A DNA stretch of 32,413 nucleotides from the NCBI GenBank assembly GCA_021774155.1, contig JAJFJH010000333.1, forward strand, positions 1 to 32,413. The letters run 5' to 3'. Within the stretch, counting starts at the first letter, position 1. Each line of letters starts with the position of its first letter. The translations under genes were made by a program, and so were the position numbers. The notes beneath the pieces are model-generated. The model was not told the DNA's origin, ran no database searches, and worked only from the letters and a program-made list of their open reading frames with translations. The stretch comes from Nitrosomonas sp. GTDB taxonomy: Bacteria; Pseudomonadota; Gammaproteobacteria; Burkholderiales; Nitrosomonadaceae. This document shows, in pieces, positions 17,813 to 28,483 of this stretch.

Positions 17813-18594
17813 ACACTGACAAAAGCAATAAACTTCGCGCCGTATTATTTGATGTTGATGGCACACTTGCCGATACTGAACGCGATGGACATCGCCCAGC
17901 CTTCAATACTGCTTTTAAAGCTTTTAATCTCGACTGGAATTGGGACATTGATTGCTACGGGGAGCTTCTAGACATCACCGGAGGCAAAGAACGTATTCGC
18001 TATTTTATAGAAAGATACAAACCTGAATTTTTGACAAAAGCCAATCTGGATAACTGGATTGCTGATTTACATAAAACCAAAACCAAACATTATGTATCTT
18101 TACTTGAACAGGGAGAGATTCCACTACGGCCAGGTGTAGCTCGTTTAATTCACCAATTACGCAAAGATGGAATCAAAATTGCCATTGCAACTACCACCAC
18201 ACCAGAAAATGTTACCGCTTTATTAAAATCCACATTGGGCGAAGATTCTCCCGGCTGGTTTGATGTCATAGGCGCGGGTGATATTGTTCCTAAAAAAAAA
18301 CCCGCTCCTGACATTTATTTTTGGGTACTTGAGCAACTTGAACTTTCTGCACATCAATGTATTGCCATTGAAGATTCTGAGAATGGCTTAAATTCAGCAC
18401 ATGCTGCTAAGATCCCCACACTGATCACAGTTAACGGCTATACACGTCAACAAACATTTACTAACGCACTTGCTATACTGTCTGACTTGGGGGAGCCTGC
18501 ACAGCCGTTCACTGGAATCACAAAAAATAGAAACATATTGAACGGTCAATATATAGATACAAATATGTTAAATAGCCTACGAGACGATCAATAA
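17809..18594 (+). CDS. HAD-superfamily phosphatase, CbbY-like
   Basis: AVLFDVDGTLADTERDGHRPAFN, IAIATTTTPENV, KKKPAPDIYFWVLEQL, CIAIEDSENGLNSAHAA. Overlaps the previous gene by ATGA. Confidence 0.88.
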   Translation: MNTDKSNKLRAVLFDVDGTLADTERDGHRPAFNTAFKAFNLDWNWDIDCYGELLDITGGKERIRYFIERYKPEFLTKANLDNWIADLHKTKTKHYVSLLEQGEIPLRPGVARLIHQLRKDGIKIAIATTTTPENVTALLKSTLGEDSPGWFDVIGAGDIVPKKKPAPDIYFWVLEQLELSAHQCIAIEDSENGLNSAHAAKIPTLITVNGYTRQQTFTNALAILSDLGEPAQPFTGITKNRNILNGQYIDTNMLNSLRDDQ

Positions 18595-18658
18595 AGTTCT
18601 TCTAAAACACCATTTTTCTATCATATTTTGATAAAAATCATACCTGTCAAATATAGCC

Positions 18659-18688
18659 AGCTTGACCAAGCTCGTTTTATGCTATAAC
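18659..18688 (+). promoter_or_regulatory. Candidate promoter/operator for the smbP-like gene
   Basis: TTGACC (18662-18667) N15 TATAAC (18683-18688). The -35 lies inside the inverted repeat AGCTTG-AC-CAAGCT (18659-18672). Confidence 0.4.
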
Positions 18689-18827
18689 GTAACTGCACTG
18701 CGCGCTATCTCTCTTGAATTCAATTCTAGGAGGTTGGTTAGCTTTTCCCTCAATACAAACGAAGGAAAAGGGGTAGAGCAGGTGCGCTTTGGCTTCTTTT
18801 TTATTAACGGATAGTGGAGGATTTATT

Positions 18828-19172
18828 ATGAAAACCATACCAACAACCTTAGCAATCGGAATTTTGGCACTTTTCCTCAGTGCACAAGCAAATGCAGGAG
18901 ATGCCGCACATACTTCAGAAGCAATGGAGCATGCAGGTAAAGCTCAAGCTCACGGGGAAGACGGTCATGCAAAGGTATTACTTAAGCACGCAAAAGAAAG
19001 TTTGGCGCATGCTAAAGAAGCCGGAAAAGAACATGCTGAGGCTCATAAACATATGGATGAGGCTATTAAGCACCTGGAAGAAGCGATAACACACGCCGAA
19101 GCAGGTCATGCCGAAGTAGCTGCAAAACATACACAAGAAGCAATTATCCATATGCGCGAATCAGGCCATTAA
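18828..19172 (+). CDS. smbP: Small metal-binding protein SmbP-like, exported His-rich helical repeat protein
   Basis: SD GGAGG, signal peptide ending ANA|GDAAH, mature protein of about 91 aa with 15 His in HAKESLAHAKEA / HLEEAITHAEAGHAEVAAKHTQEAIIH repeats. Start moved from 18789 to 18828. Confidence 0.85.
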   Translation: MKTIPTTLAIGILALFLSAQANAGDAAHTSEAMEHAGKAQAHGEDGHAKVLLKHAKESLAHAKEAGKEHAEAHKHMDEAIKHLEEAITHAEAGHAEVAAKHTQEAIIHMRESGH

Positions 19173-19196
19173 TCAATAAGAAAATTCAGTAGCAAT

Positions 19197-19233
19197 AAAA
19201 AACGCCTCCAGTTAAATCTAGGAGGCGTTTTTT
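19197..19233 (+). terminator. Rho-independent terminator after smbP
   Basis: AAAAAACGCCTCC AGTTAAATCTA GGAGGCGTTTTTT. Confidence 0.9.
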
Positions 19234-19288
19234 ATTAAGCGAGACAAACCTCTAAACTACTAATGAAAAGTATGGCATTGCACAATTA

Positions 19289-19795
19289 TTAAATCCTGAT
19301 TGATTTCCAATAATTAGCTCTCCAATAGGCGTTATCTAATTTTGATATGGTCACACCTCGACGTTGGGAGGCATGTAAAAACTTATTTTCTTCTAAATAA
19401 ATACCCACATGTCTGGAGGCAGGGCCCGTTCTAAAGAACACCAGATCCCCAGCTTGTAATTCATTTTTTCTAATTTCCTTACCCAACCTTGATTGCAGCC
19501 TTGTTGTTCTGGGTAAATTCACACCTAACTTAGTCTTAAAGGTTATTTGTACAAATGCAGAGCAATCAATTCCACGCTTACTAGACCCACCCAGTCGATA
19601 ACGCACACCCTGCCATTTATGGTACTGGGTATATAACCTGCCTTTAATATTACCTGAGAATGTATCAATTGCTTTATCATAAGCGGTTTTTGGCGTAAAA
19701 ATACCTGTATTTTTTTCTTGCAAAGATCCACAGCCAGCTAGCAAAATGACGGCAACATAACAAGCAGAATGTGTAATTTTTCTTTTAGTCAACAT
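19289..19795 (-). CDS. NlpC/P60 family lipoprotein endopeptidase
   Basis: Lipobox VILLAGC, catalytic RGIDCSAFVQITFK, PRTTRLQSRLGKEI, GDLVFFRTGPASRHVGIYLEENKFLHAS. Confidence 0.9.
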   Translation of the reverse strand: MLTKRKITHSACYVAVILLAGCGSLQEKNTGIFTPKTAYDKAIDTFSGNIKGRLYTQYHKWQGVRYRLGGSSKRGIDCSAFVQITFKTKLGVNLPRTTRLQSRLGKEIRKNELQAGDLVFFRTGPASRHVGIYLEENKFLHASQRRGVTISKLDNAYWRANYWKSIRI

Positions 19796-19845
19796 TGTAT
19801 TATTGTGATTAGCTACGGTCTGAGCCAACAATAACCGGCAACCAT

Positions 19846-20925
19846 TTAGACTCTATTACTATGCATACCAAAGCTTGATAGTTTCAACAAAACTCTCCGT
19901 GCCATATCTTTTAGCGACACCACTTCATCCACACCACCCGCAGCAATTGCTTCTTTAGGCATACCGAAGACAACACAACTGGCTTCATCCTGGGCTAAAT
20001 TATAGGCGCCAGCGTTATACATTTCAAGCATTCCTTCTGCACCATCCTTACCCATACCAGTCAAAATCACGCCAATTGCATTTTTACCTGCGAAATTTGC
20101 GGCAGAACGGAACAAAACATCCACTGACGGGCGATGACGATTAACCAAATCACCCTGGTTTAATTCAGTCATATAATTTGCTCCACTTCGCTTGAGTAAC
20201 AAATGTGAATGCCCTGGTGCCAGAAATGCATGGCCAGGTAACACACGTTCACCACCCTGAGCCTCAACAACTGATATTCTACAGAGTCTATTTAAGCGAT
20301 CTGCAAATGATTTGGTAAATGCTTCTGGCATATGCTGCGTGATGAGTATGCCAGGGCAATCGGGCGGCAAATTAATCAGAAAGTCCTTAATAGCCTCAGT
20401 ACCACCAGTTGAGGCCCCGACAATAATTAATTTTTCAGTCGATGCGACACGATTAGATATGGATGGCAAAACTGCATCTGCAGTAGAACTTGTAGTTACA
20501 GGTAGTGAAACATGCTGTTTGATTTTCGCAGACTTTGCAATACGAATCTTATCTGCTATTTCATCCCCGTACTCATGTAAGCCATTAGTAATATCAATTT
20601 TAGGTTTTGCAATAAAATCAATTGCGCCTAACTCAAGGGCTTTAAATGTAGTGTCAGAGCCTTTTTCTGTCAATGTAGAAACCATTACAACTGGCATGGG
20701 GCGTAACCGCATTAATTTTTCTAGAAAATCAAGTCCATCCATTCTTGGCATTTCCACATCAAGTGTCAGCACATCAGGATTAAGCTCACGAATCATTTCG
20801 CGCGCTATTAATGGGTCAGCCGCCGCACCTATCGCTTCCATATCACGCTGACTGTTAACTATCTCGGTCAATAACTTTCTAACTAATGCAGAATCATCAA
20901 CAATCAAGACTTTAATTTTTTTCAT
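19846..20925 (-). CDS. cheB: Chemotaxis response regulator protein-glutamate methylesterase CheB
   Basis: Receiver [33 protein letters not shown]; methylesterase [36 protein letters not shown]. Confidence 0.97.
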   Translation of the reverse strand: MKKIKVLIVDDSALVRKLLTEIVNSQRDMEAIGAAADPLIAREMIRELNPDVLTLDVEMPRMDGLDFLEKLMRLRPMPVVMVSTLTEKGSDTTFKALELGAIDFIAKPKIDITNGLHEYGDEIADKIRIAKSAKIKQHVSLPVTTSSTADAVLPSISNRVASTEKLIIVGASTGGTEAIKDFLINLPPDCPGILITQHMPEAFTKSFADRLNRLCRISVVEAQGGERVLPGHAFLAPGHSHLLLKRSGANYMTELNQGDLVNRHRPSVDVLFRSAANFAGKNAIGVILTGMGKDGAEGMLEMYNAGAYNLAQDEASCVVFGMPKEAIAAGGVDEVVSLKDMARRVLLKLSSFGMHSNRV

Positions 20926-20963
20926 AGTATTATAATATTAAGCCGGGTTACGCAAAATTCATC

Positions 20964-21575
20964 TTAAGAAAATAATTCTATCTCACCACCAGTATTCGTC
21001 TTACGTAAACGTGAACTGTAGTCTTTCTCACGCAGTGAAATCGTATTATTATGAGTTTCCTTCAATTTTTTGACCATGACTTTGCTATCTTTAGGAAAAA
21101 AATAGACTTTCCGTGGATAAATGCCAACCAAATCCTGCGCAATGACCTTAATATTCTCGGTTTTTAAAAATCTCAAAACAAATTCAGAATTACGCTGACC
21201 AACATTTGCAACGGTGAGCCCAGCCATTACATTGCCGCCACCGAATACCTTAGCCTCTAAATTTGCCCGTTTTGCGCCTAATTTCAACAACTGGTTAATC
21301 AATATTTCCATGGCAAACGTACCATAGCGCGCAGACGAACTCATGGGACTACCTGGGTCTCCACCACCGTCAGGTAGCATAAAATGGTTCATCCCTCCGA
21401 TCCCGCTATAACTATCACGGATACAAGCTGCAACACAAGAACCTAGCACTGTTACCAACATCATTCCTTGATTTGTAACAAAATACTCTCCTGGCAACAA
21501 CTTAACTGCTTTACTATTGAAATTTTTATCGAAATAAAAATTAGATGCTATTTGGTCACCGGTAATTTCAGGCAT
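20964..21575 (-). CDS. cheD: Chemoreceptor glutamine deamidase CheD
   Basis: LGSCVAACIRDSYSGIGGMNHFMLPDG, KVFGGGNVM, NVGQRNSEFVLRFL; C-terminal GGEIELFS. Confidence 0.95.
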   Translation of the reverse strand: MPEITGDQIASNFYFDKNFNSKAVKLLPGEYFVTNQGMMLVTVLGSCVAACIRDSYSGIGGMNHFMLPDGGGDPGSPMSSSARYGTFAMEILINQLLKLGAKRANLEAKVFGGGNVMAGLTVANVGQRNSEFVLRFLKTENIKVIAQDLVGIYPRKVYFFPKDSKVMVKKLKETHNNTISLREKDYSSRLRKTNTGGEIELFS

Positions 21576-22443
21576 TTTTCACCCGCTGCTTGTTCGCAAG
21601 CTCATAAACCGTCTTCTCACGCAACTTAAATAAATCAGCGGCATGCTGAAAACTTTCCGAATGACCTGCAAACAACAAACCATCGTTAGCTAACAATGGT
21701 TCAAATTTTTTCAAAATCGTATATTGAGTTAGTTTATCGAAATATATCATTACATTGCGACAAAATATTGCATCAAATCGTCCCCGTATTGACCAATTTT
21801 CTTCTAATAGATTTAATTGTCGGAAGGTAATAAGATTACGAAGTTCTGGGCGTACTCTTGCTGAGCCAGCGTGATTTCCTTTTCCTTTTTGGAAGAATTG
21901 TCTTAGTTTTTCTTTAGGTAACTTATCGAGTTTCTCAAGGGAATAAATACCTTGTTGTGCAGTTGCCAATACATTGGTGTCCAAGTCAGTTGCTAAGATA
22001 TGGACAGGTGGTGTAAATGATCTGAAGAGCTCCACCATCGCCATAGCCATTGAATAAGGCTCTTCACCAGTAGAAGATGCACTACACCAAAGCTGGATTT
22101 TTTGATGATTTTTTTGCTTTTCTATATGCTGTTGTAATATGGGAAAATGATGTTGTTCACGAAAAAATGCAGTAAGGTTAGTTGTTAAAGCATTTGTAAA
22201 TGCTTCCAATTCTACTAAGTCCCCACACTCCAGATAATCGAGATAAACTTTAAAGCTACCAAAACCATTTACACGCAAGCGTCGAACAAGACGACTGTAG
22301 ACCATATTTTGTTTACTCGAAGACAATGAGATACCAGCATGTTTGTATATCAGCTTGCATATGCGCTCAAAATCTTTTGATGTGAAAGTATATTCACGCA
22401 ATTTGTTATCAGAAACTTCGTCTTCAGCCAAATTTATACTCAT
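21568..22443 (-). CDS. cheR: Chemotaxis protein methyltransferase CheR
   Basis: LTTNLTAFFREQHHFPIL, WCSASSTGEEPYSMAM, ILATDLDTNVLATAQQGIY, FDAIFCRNVMIYFD. Start placed at MSINLAEDEV. Confidence 0.96.
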   Translation of the reverse strand: MSINLAEDEVSDNKLREYTFTSKDFERICKLIYKHAGISLSSSKQNMVYSRLVRRLRVNGFGSFKVYLDYLECGDLVELEAFTNALTTNLTAFFREQHHFPILQQHIEKQKNHQKIQLWCSASSTGEEPYSMAMAMVELFRSFTPPVHILATDLDTNVLATAQQGIYSLEKLDKLPKEKLRQFFQKGKGNHAGSARVRPELRNLITFRQLNLLEENWSIRGRFDAIFCRNVMIYFDKLTQYTILKKFEPLLANDGLLFAGHSESFQHAADLFKLREKTVYELANKQRVKNA

Positions 22444-22850
22444 AAAATATCCAGTTGTATTAATGTAGATACCTGCTGTGAATATTTCGGCATCATTTCT
22501 CAAAAACTTGATTTCTATTTAGCTAATAACCAAGTTAGCCTAACGACTATATCTCATACAAATATCACAAGAAAAGTCGGGCGCTCTTTTATGAACCAAT
22601 TATCAGAGAATTTAGTGTCCAATCGAGGACGACAGGATTAACCAATCAAAATATTGGGTAAATGCAGGTATTTAAAAGTTTGTTTCTATAAACAACAAAA
22701 CTTATAAAATTATTTGTAATTGGATGCCATAGATCAGAATTAGCGTTGCTTACAACAATAACAAACAACACGAATTCCTTTCTAATGCATCCAATACACA
22801 AACTTCATCTTAACAATTTACGATTACACCTAAAATTAGAAACTAATATT

Positions 22851-25610
22851 TTAGAACTCCTCCCAATCACTATCGGTGCCAGTCTTTTTAGACTCGAACT
22901 TTGGAGCGGAAAGCTTCTTTACTGCGGATTTATTTGCTGAAGAATTTGCAGGCAATCGTTCTACATTGACTGCACGGTTTGGTCCACGCTTCTCAACCTG
23001 AGGAGACTTGGTTCTATTACTTGTCGCCTCCTTCCTCAAGCTGAAGATTGCCACAGCACTAATCAAACTTCCTGATTGCTCCTGCATGGATTCTGAAGCA
23101 GCAGCAGCTTCTTCTACCAATGCTGCGTTTTGCTGTGTCACTTCATCCATTTGAGTAATTGCCTGATTAACCTGTTCGATTCCCGAACTTTGCTCTTGTG
23201 AAGCAGCGGATATTTCTGCCATAATGTCGGTCACTCGCTTCACAGATGCGACAATCTCATCCATGGTATTGCCTGCTTGATCAACCAGTTCAGTACCTAC
23301 TTCAACTTTATTGACTGAATCACTGATCAGCTCCTTGATTTCTTTAGCCGCTGCAGCAGAACGTTGTGCCAACGTACGCACTTCAGTTGCAACTACCGCG
23401 AAACCACGACCTTGTTCGCCAGCACGAGCCGCTTCTACTGCTGCGTTCAGGGCCAGAATGTTTGTCTGGAATGCGATACCATCAATGACACTAATGATAT
23501 CAACGATTTTCTTGGAACTATCATTGATCGAAGACATCGTGGTGACCACCTCAGCAACCACATTACCGCCTTTGACTGCGATTTCGCTGGCACCAATGGC
23601 AAGTTGGTTAGCCTGTTTGGCATTGTCCGCGTTTTGTTTCACGGTGGAAGTTAGCTCTTCCATACTGGAAGCGGTTTCCTCCAAACTTGAAGCTTGTTGT
23701 TCTGTTCGCTCCGATAAATCATTGTTACCAGAAGAAATCTCTTTCGCTGCCGTATCAATTGCATCAGTGCTTGCACGAATATCACTAATAATTTCGATTA
23801 GCTTACTTACTGTAGAGTTGGTGTCGTCTTTTAATTGTCCGAATATGCCTTTGTATTCTTTAATGATACTTTCGGTCAAATCCCCATGTGACATTGCTGA
23901 CAATACACGGCCAACATCAGCTAAACTAGATGAACAATTATCCATCAAGGAATTAATGCCACTACACAGCTTCTTGATCTCCCCATCCTTACCTTCCAAT
24001 GGAATACGCTGCGACAGATCGCCTTCTTCAGCCACAGAAACAACTTTTAAAGTTTCCTCTACGGCTTGCTTGAGCATCTGCGCTGCTTCGATCTGTTCGG
24101 TAACATCAGTGGCAAATTTCACCACTTTGTAAGGTTTACCGTTTATGTCCATGATTGGATTATAGCTCGCCTGAATCCATACTTCCTTATCGCCCTTGCC
24201 GATGCGCTTATACTGTCCAGCATCAAACTCGCCACGATTAAGTTTTTCCCAGAATTGTCGATACTCCGCACTGCCTGCATAAGCAGGTTCAGTAAACATG
24301 CTGTGATGTTTGCCTTTAATTTCGTCGAGCGAATAATCCAACGTTTGGCAGAAATTATCATTGGCCGTGATAACGGTACCGTCCAATTCGAACTCAATGA
24401 CCGCTTGCGCCTTGTCCACTGCTTTGAGCTGACCCTCATAGTTGGCGTTGCGTAATTTCTCCGCAGTAATGTCGGTAGCAAACTTCACGACCTTGAACGG
24501 CTTACCGTCTACGCCCATGATCGGATTGTAACTGGCCTGAATCCATACTTCCTTGCCACCCTTGCCGATGCGCTTATACTGTGCGGCATCATAGTCGCCG
24601 CGATTAAGTTTTTCCCAGAATTGTCGATACTCCGCGCTGCCTGCATAAGCGGATTCAGTAAACATGCTGTGATGTTTGCCTTTAATTTCGTCAAGCGAAT
24701 AACCCAACGTCTTGCAGAAATTATCATTGGCCGTGATAACGGTACCGTCCAGTTCGAACTCAATGACCGCTTGCGCCGTATCCACCGCCTTCATTTTACC
24801 TTCAAAGTCAGCATCACGTTCCTTTTGCTCGACAAGATGGCTCGTCATTTTCTTGAGTGATTGCAATAACTTACCGACTTCATTAGTTAAACTCGATTCA
24901 ATTCGATTGGAAAGATCACCTGACGCAACAGCATCTGCTACAGAAACAGCTTGATTAAGCGGCCCAACAATTGAGCGTATCACCAGAATACCGATAACGA
25001 AAGCTAACAATACACCTAACACAATGACGGCAATGGTCACTGTTGAAATGGTATTGAAATCACTTTGTGCTGCTGCATATTCTTCAGCGGCAACCCTGCC
25101 TTGCAGATTAAGCAAATCAAACACATCTTTATGTAGAGCCTCGAACTTCGGAGCGGCATCATTCATAGCATTTTCCCGTGCAGCTTCAAAATCGCCAGCA
25201 CTAGCCAATTGAAAGGTACGGTTGCGTGATTCAACATAACTCTTCTCACTAACCATATAACTTTCAGCAAATGCAGCCTCTTCCGGGACCAAATAAGTCG
25301 CCATAAAAGCTTCCCAGATCTTCCGAATTTCGGCATCACGTTGTACAGTATCTGCCATACGTGATTGTGCAATTGCTACATCATTTAAATTAGCTGCAAC
25401 AACCGCATTCATTCGAGCGGCTTGCCAATGATCATTCATAGCTGCCAAATCTACTGCCACTACTGTGCGATCTTCATAAACAGTTTTCAATCCCTGATTG
25501 GATTGGTTTACACCATACAAACCTAATACACCAATACCTACCAGCAAGAGCGACAAAAAACCGACTACAGCCATCAATCGAGACCTAATTGTTAAATTCT
25601 TAAACATCAC
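22851..25610 (-). CDS. Methyl-accepting chemotaxis protein (TM-4HB-TM-HAMP-PAS-PAS-signalling domain)
   Basis: TM/4HB N-terminus, HAMP ([24 protein letters not shown]), two near-identical PAS domains ([20 protein letters not shown]), signalling tip [38 protein letters not shown]-terminal DWEEF. Confidence 0.97.
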   Translation of the reverse strand: MMFKNLTIRSRLMAVVGFLSLLLVGIGVLGLYGVNQSNQGLKTVYEDRTVVAVDLAAMNDHWQAARMNAVVAANLNDVAIAQSRMADTVQRDAEIRKIWEAFMATYLVPEEAAFAESYMVSEKSYVESRNRTFQLASAGDFEAARENAMNDAAPKFEALHKDVFDLLNLQGRVAAEEYAAAQSDFNTISTVTIAVIVLGVLLAFVIGILVIRSIVGPLNQAVSVADAVASGDLSNRIESSLTNEVGKLLQSLKKMTSHLVEQKERDADFEGKMKAVDTAQAVIEFELDGTVITANDNFCKTLGYSLDEIKGKHHSMFTESAYAGSAEYRQFWEKLNRGDYDAAQYKRIGKGGKEVWIQASYNPIMGVDGKPFKVVKFATDITAEKLRNANYEGQLKAVDKAQAVIEFELDGTVITANDNFCQTLDYSLDEIKGKHHSMFTEPAYAGSAEYRQFWEKLNRGEFDAGQYKRIGKGDKEVWIQASYNPIMDINGKPYKVVKFATDVTEQIEAAQMLKQAVEETLKVVSVAEEGDLSQRIPLEGKDGEIKKLCSGINSLMDNCSSSLADVGRVLSAMSHGDLTESIIKEYKGIFGQLKDDTNSTVSKLIEIISDIRASTDAIDTAAKEISSGNNDLSERTEQQASSLEETASSMEELTSTVKQNADNAKQANQLAIGASEIAVKGGNVVAEVVTTMSSINDSSKKIVDIISVIDGIAFQTNILALNAAVEAARAGEQGRGFAVVATEVRTLAQRSAAAAKEIKELISDSVNKVEVGTELVDQAGNTMDEIVASVKRVTDIMAEISAASQEQSSGIEQVNQAITQMDEVTQQNAALVEEAAAASESMQEQSGSLISAVAIFSLRKEATSNRTKSPQVEKRGPNRAVNVERLPANSSANKSAVKKLSAPKFESKKTGTDSDWEEF
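24081..24800 (-). repeat. Tandem in-frame duplication of a PAS-encoding unit, period 366 bp
   Basis: AACATGCTGTGATGTTTGCCTTTAATTTCGTC occurs at 24295 and 24661 (offset 366 bp = 122 codons). The flanking sequence is also nearly identical. Outer limits are approximate. Confidence 0.85.
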
Positions 25611-25643
25611 AAATCTCCTTTACCCTTTCACTCAAAAAAAGTA

Positions 25644-26153
25644 TTAATTAACCACCTGATCAATTAAGCCCATATCAGCACTACCCATCAACTTCTCAAT
25701 ATCTATCAATATCAACATACGTTCTTCTACTGTTCCCAACCCCATGATGTATTCGGTGTCTATGACAGAACCAAACTCAGGTGTGGCTCTCATTTGACCC
25801 AAATCCAGACTGATAACATCTGAAACGCCGTCAACAACAATACCCATAACTCGTCCCGATACATTCAGAATAATAACCACTGTAAATTGGTCATATTCTG
25901 CACTTCCAAGCTCAAACTTGATCCGCATATCAATAATAGGCACTATGATCCCGCGTAGATTAACAACACCCTTGATAAATTCAGGCGCATTGGCGATTTG
26001 AGTGATTGAGTCATAACCTCTGATTTCTTGGACTTTCAAGATATCCATGCCATATTCTTCACTACCTAGCCGGAATGTAAGGAATTCATTTAATGTTTTT
26101 CCTGCAAGATTTCCTGCTGATTCAGTCGTTTCTACTGCCTGCGTTTGCGACAT
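25644..26153 (-). CDS. cheW: Chemotaxis coupling protein CheW
   Basis: FLTFRLGSEEYGMDILKVQEIRGYDSITQIANAPEFIKGVVNLRGIIVPIIDMR. Confidence 0.96.
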   Translation of the reverse strand: MSQTQAVETTESAGNLAGKTLNEFLTFRLGSEEYGMDILKVQEIRGYDSITQIANAPEFIKGVVNLRGIIVPIIDMRIKFELGSAEYDQFTVVIILNVSGRVMGIVVDGVSDVISLDLGQMRATPEFGSVIDTEYIMGLGTVEERMLILIDIEKLMGSADMGLIDQVVN

Positions 26154-26206
26154 TTTTATGCTCCTTCCAATATATGGGTTGAACTAGATGCCGATAAATT
26201 TAGCCT

Positions 26207-28333
26207 TCACACCGATTCTTTATGTGAAGATGTCACAATGACAGCGGAATCTAGAATTAACGCCACTTTACCGTCCCCCATGATGGTGGCACCTGAAACA
26301 CCGTGCACCCGACGATAATTGCTCTCCAGGCTTTTAATAACTACTTGATGCTGACCAATTAATGTATCAACAAGCATTGCAGCTTTCTTTCCTTCGGCTT
26401 CAAGAATAACCAAAATTCCATCATGGATTACTTCAGATGTAGGCTTCAAATTAAAGACTTCATGCAATGCAATCACAGGCAAATATTCACCACGCACCCG
26501 AACTACGCGTCCACGCCCGCTCACTGATTTAATATCTTCTGCAGTTGGTTGTAGTGATTCGATAATATAGGTTAGCGGCACGATGAACATTTGATCACCG
26601 ACACCGACAGACAAGCCATCTAAGATTGCCAGTGTTAGCGGCAAGCGAACTGATATTCGGGTGCCTACACCCAATGCAGACTCAATTTCTACTCGACCAC
26701 CCATTGCACTAATATTACGTTTAACAACGTCCATACCGACACCACGCCCGGAGACATCTGTCACAACGGCGGCTGTTGAAAAACCCGCTTCAAATATCAG
26801 CATCCAGACTTCTGAATCTGGCATTTCGTCATGTACGGGCATCCCACGTTCTTTAGCTTTAGCAAGAATCTTTTCGCGACTGAGGCCAGCACCATCATCA
26901 CCCACTTCAATGACAATACTGCCGCCTTGATGGAAAGCACGCAACGTAATCGTACCTTGAGCAGGTTTGCCTGCAGCTATCCGCACATCAGGCATTTCCA
27001 CACCATGATCAAGACTGTTACGTATTAGGTGTGTTAACGGATCAGCAATTTTTTCAATTAAACCTTTATCTAGTTCAGTACTTTCACCCACTTGCTTTAA
27101 TTCGATTTTCTTATTGAGCTTTGACGCCAAATCACGTACCACACGTGGGTAACGACTAAAAACAAAACTAATCGGCAACATGCGAATTGACATGACCGAT
27201 TCTTGCAAATCTCTGGTATTGCGTTCAAGTTGGTTCATACCGCTTAACAGTTTCTCAAAAATAACCGGATCAACTTCTGAAGCTGTCTGAGCTAACATCG
27301 CCTGAGTAATAACCAGCTCGCCAACAAGATTGATCATCTGGTCGACTTTCTCGATACTGACTCGAATTGAGGATGTTTCAGCAGAATTAGCAGAAGTCTT
27401 GGTAGAAGATGTATTTTTGTTTTTGACTGATACTTTACTACCCCCCACAGGCTGCTTCACTTCATCGTCTTTTGCGCCTGCAGGTGCTGCAGGTGTTCCA
27501 GAGAAGAACCCATAGGGTTTTGTTGTGTTACCCGGCGCATCAGGGAAAAACCCATAAGGCTCTTCTGGCTCGGACTCATCAGCATCAATAGCTGATAATT
27601 GTGCACTCGCGCTATCTTCGGCAAGAGCCTCTGTTTCTATTTTCAGATTAGTTGGGTCCACTACAAATGCAAGTATCTCCCAAACATCCTCTTCAGTTGA
27701 ATCAGTTACTAATCGTAATTTACTACCCGGCTCAGATTCACCAAAAATAAGCTTCTCAAGTTGGCCCATCTCACTTAAGTTAGAAAGTAAATTTTCTCGT
27801 GCCTTTTCATTTAATCCATCATTTGGAAACTCTATGAGAAAAACCATTTTCTCAGTTGCTGGTACTGGCGCATTCTTTTCTGTTAGTTCCGCAACTGGTA
27901 GCGCACTTTTCGTATTCACTTCTGCCGAATCAGTCGAATCAGAAGTTTGCTCTGAAAATTTACTCAATTCTTCACACACAGCAGCAGCAGCAGCTGGATC
28001 CGCCACACCATCTCCACGATGACCTGCTAATTGACCTTTGATAACATCTCCCGCCTTTAGAAAAGCATCTATCATCTCACTACGAACTTCGAGCTCACCT
28101 TTACGCAATTTATCCAGCAGAGTCTCCAACATGTGCGTCATCTCCGTCATATCTGTAAAACCAAATGTGCCCGCTCCTCCTTTAATAGAATGAGCAGCTC
28201 GAAAGATTGCATTCATATCTTCCATATCTGGGGAATTAACATCCAACCCAAGCAAACAGGCCTCCATCTCTGCCAGCAATTCTGAGGATTCCTCAAAAAA
28301 CACCTCATAAAACTGTTCTAGATCACTGCTCAT
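26207..28333 (-). CDS. cheA: Chemotaxis sensor histidine kinase CheA
   Basis: Hpt FRAAHSIKGGAGTFGF, N-box HLIRNSLDHGVE, GDDGAGL, GRGVGMDVV, CheW-like C-terminus. Start placed at MSSDLEQFYEVFFEE. Confidence 0.97.
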   Translation of the reverse strand: MSSDLEQFYEVFFEESSELLAEMEACLLGLDVNSPDMEDMNAIFRAAHSIKGGAGTFGFTDMTEMTHMLETLLDKLRKGELEVRSEMIDAFLKAGDVIKGQLAGHRGDGVADPAAAAAVCEELSKFSEQTSDSTDSAEVNTKSALPVAELTEKNAPVPATEKMVFLIEFPNDGLNEKARENLLSNLSEMGQLEKLIFGESEPGSKLRLVTDSTEEDVWEILAFVVDPTNLKIETEALAEDSASAQLSAIDADESEPEEPYGFFPDAPGNTTKPYGFFSGTPAAPAGAKDDEVKQPVGGSKVSVKNKNTSSTKTSANSAETSSIRVSIEKVDQMINLVGELVITQAMLAQTASEVDPVIFEKLLSGMNQLERNTRDLQESVMSIRMLPISFVFSRYPRVVRDLASKLNKKIELKQVGESTELDKGLIEKIADPLTHLIRNSLDHGVEMPDVRIAAGKPAQGTITLRAFHQGGSIVIEVGDDGAGLSREKILAKAKERGMPVHDEMPDSEVWMLIFEAGFSTAAVVTDVSGRGVGMDVVKRNISAMGGRVEIESALGVGTRISVRLPLTLAILDGLSVGVGDQMFIVPLTYIIESLQPTAEDIKSVSGRGRVVRVRGEYLPVIALHEVFNLKPTSEVIHDGILVILEAEGKKAAMLVDTLIGQHQVVIKSLESNYRRVHGVSGATIMGDGKVALILDSAVIVTSSHKESV

Positions 28334-28483
28334 ATTCAATCCCGTTTCAAAATTTAGCGCCAGACTAACACCCAAAACATCTTTTTGATTGAAAGGTAAA
28401 AGCAAAAAAACATAAGTTAATCCTGAGAATAAGTCCTACAAAACCTTTCTGTTTTACGAACTTCACCTTACGACAACTAGGCA

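Noticed and set aside
18734-18814. Possible leader peptide LVSFSLNTNEGKGVEQVRFGFFFING after AGGAGG upstream of smbP
   Set aside because: The only TTG start abuts the SD with no spacer and no ATG/GTG is suitably placed.
20312-20851. 179-aa plus-strand ORF antisense to cheB
   Set aside because: Shadow ORF opposite clear CheB motifs; no recognisable domain.
23311-24132. 273-aa plus-strand ORF antisense to the MCP gene
   Set aside because: Lies entirely within the well-supported MCP coding sequence; low-complexity Ser/Ala/Ile composition typical of an antisense shadow ORF.
24143-24763. Two similar minus-strand ORFs (112 and 84 aa) starting MLPTLL.../MSSNWTV...
   Set aside because: Alternate-frame readings of the duplicated PAS DNA; their similarity simply reflects the 366-bp tandem repeat.
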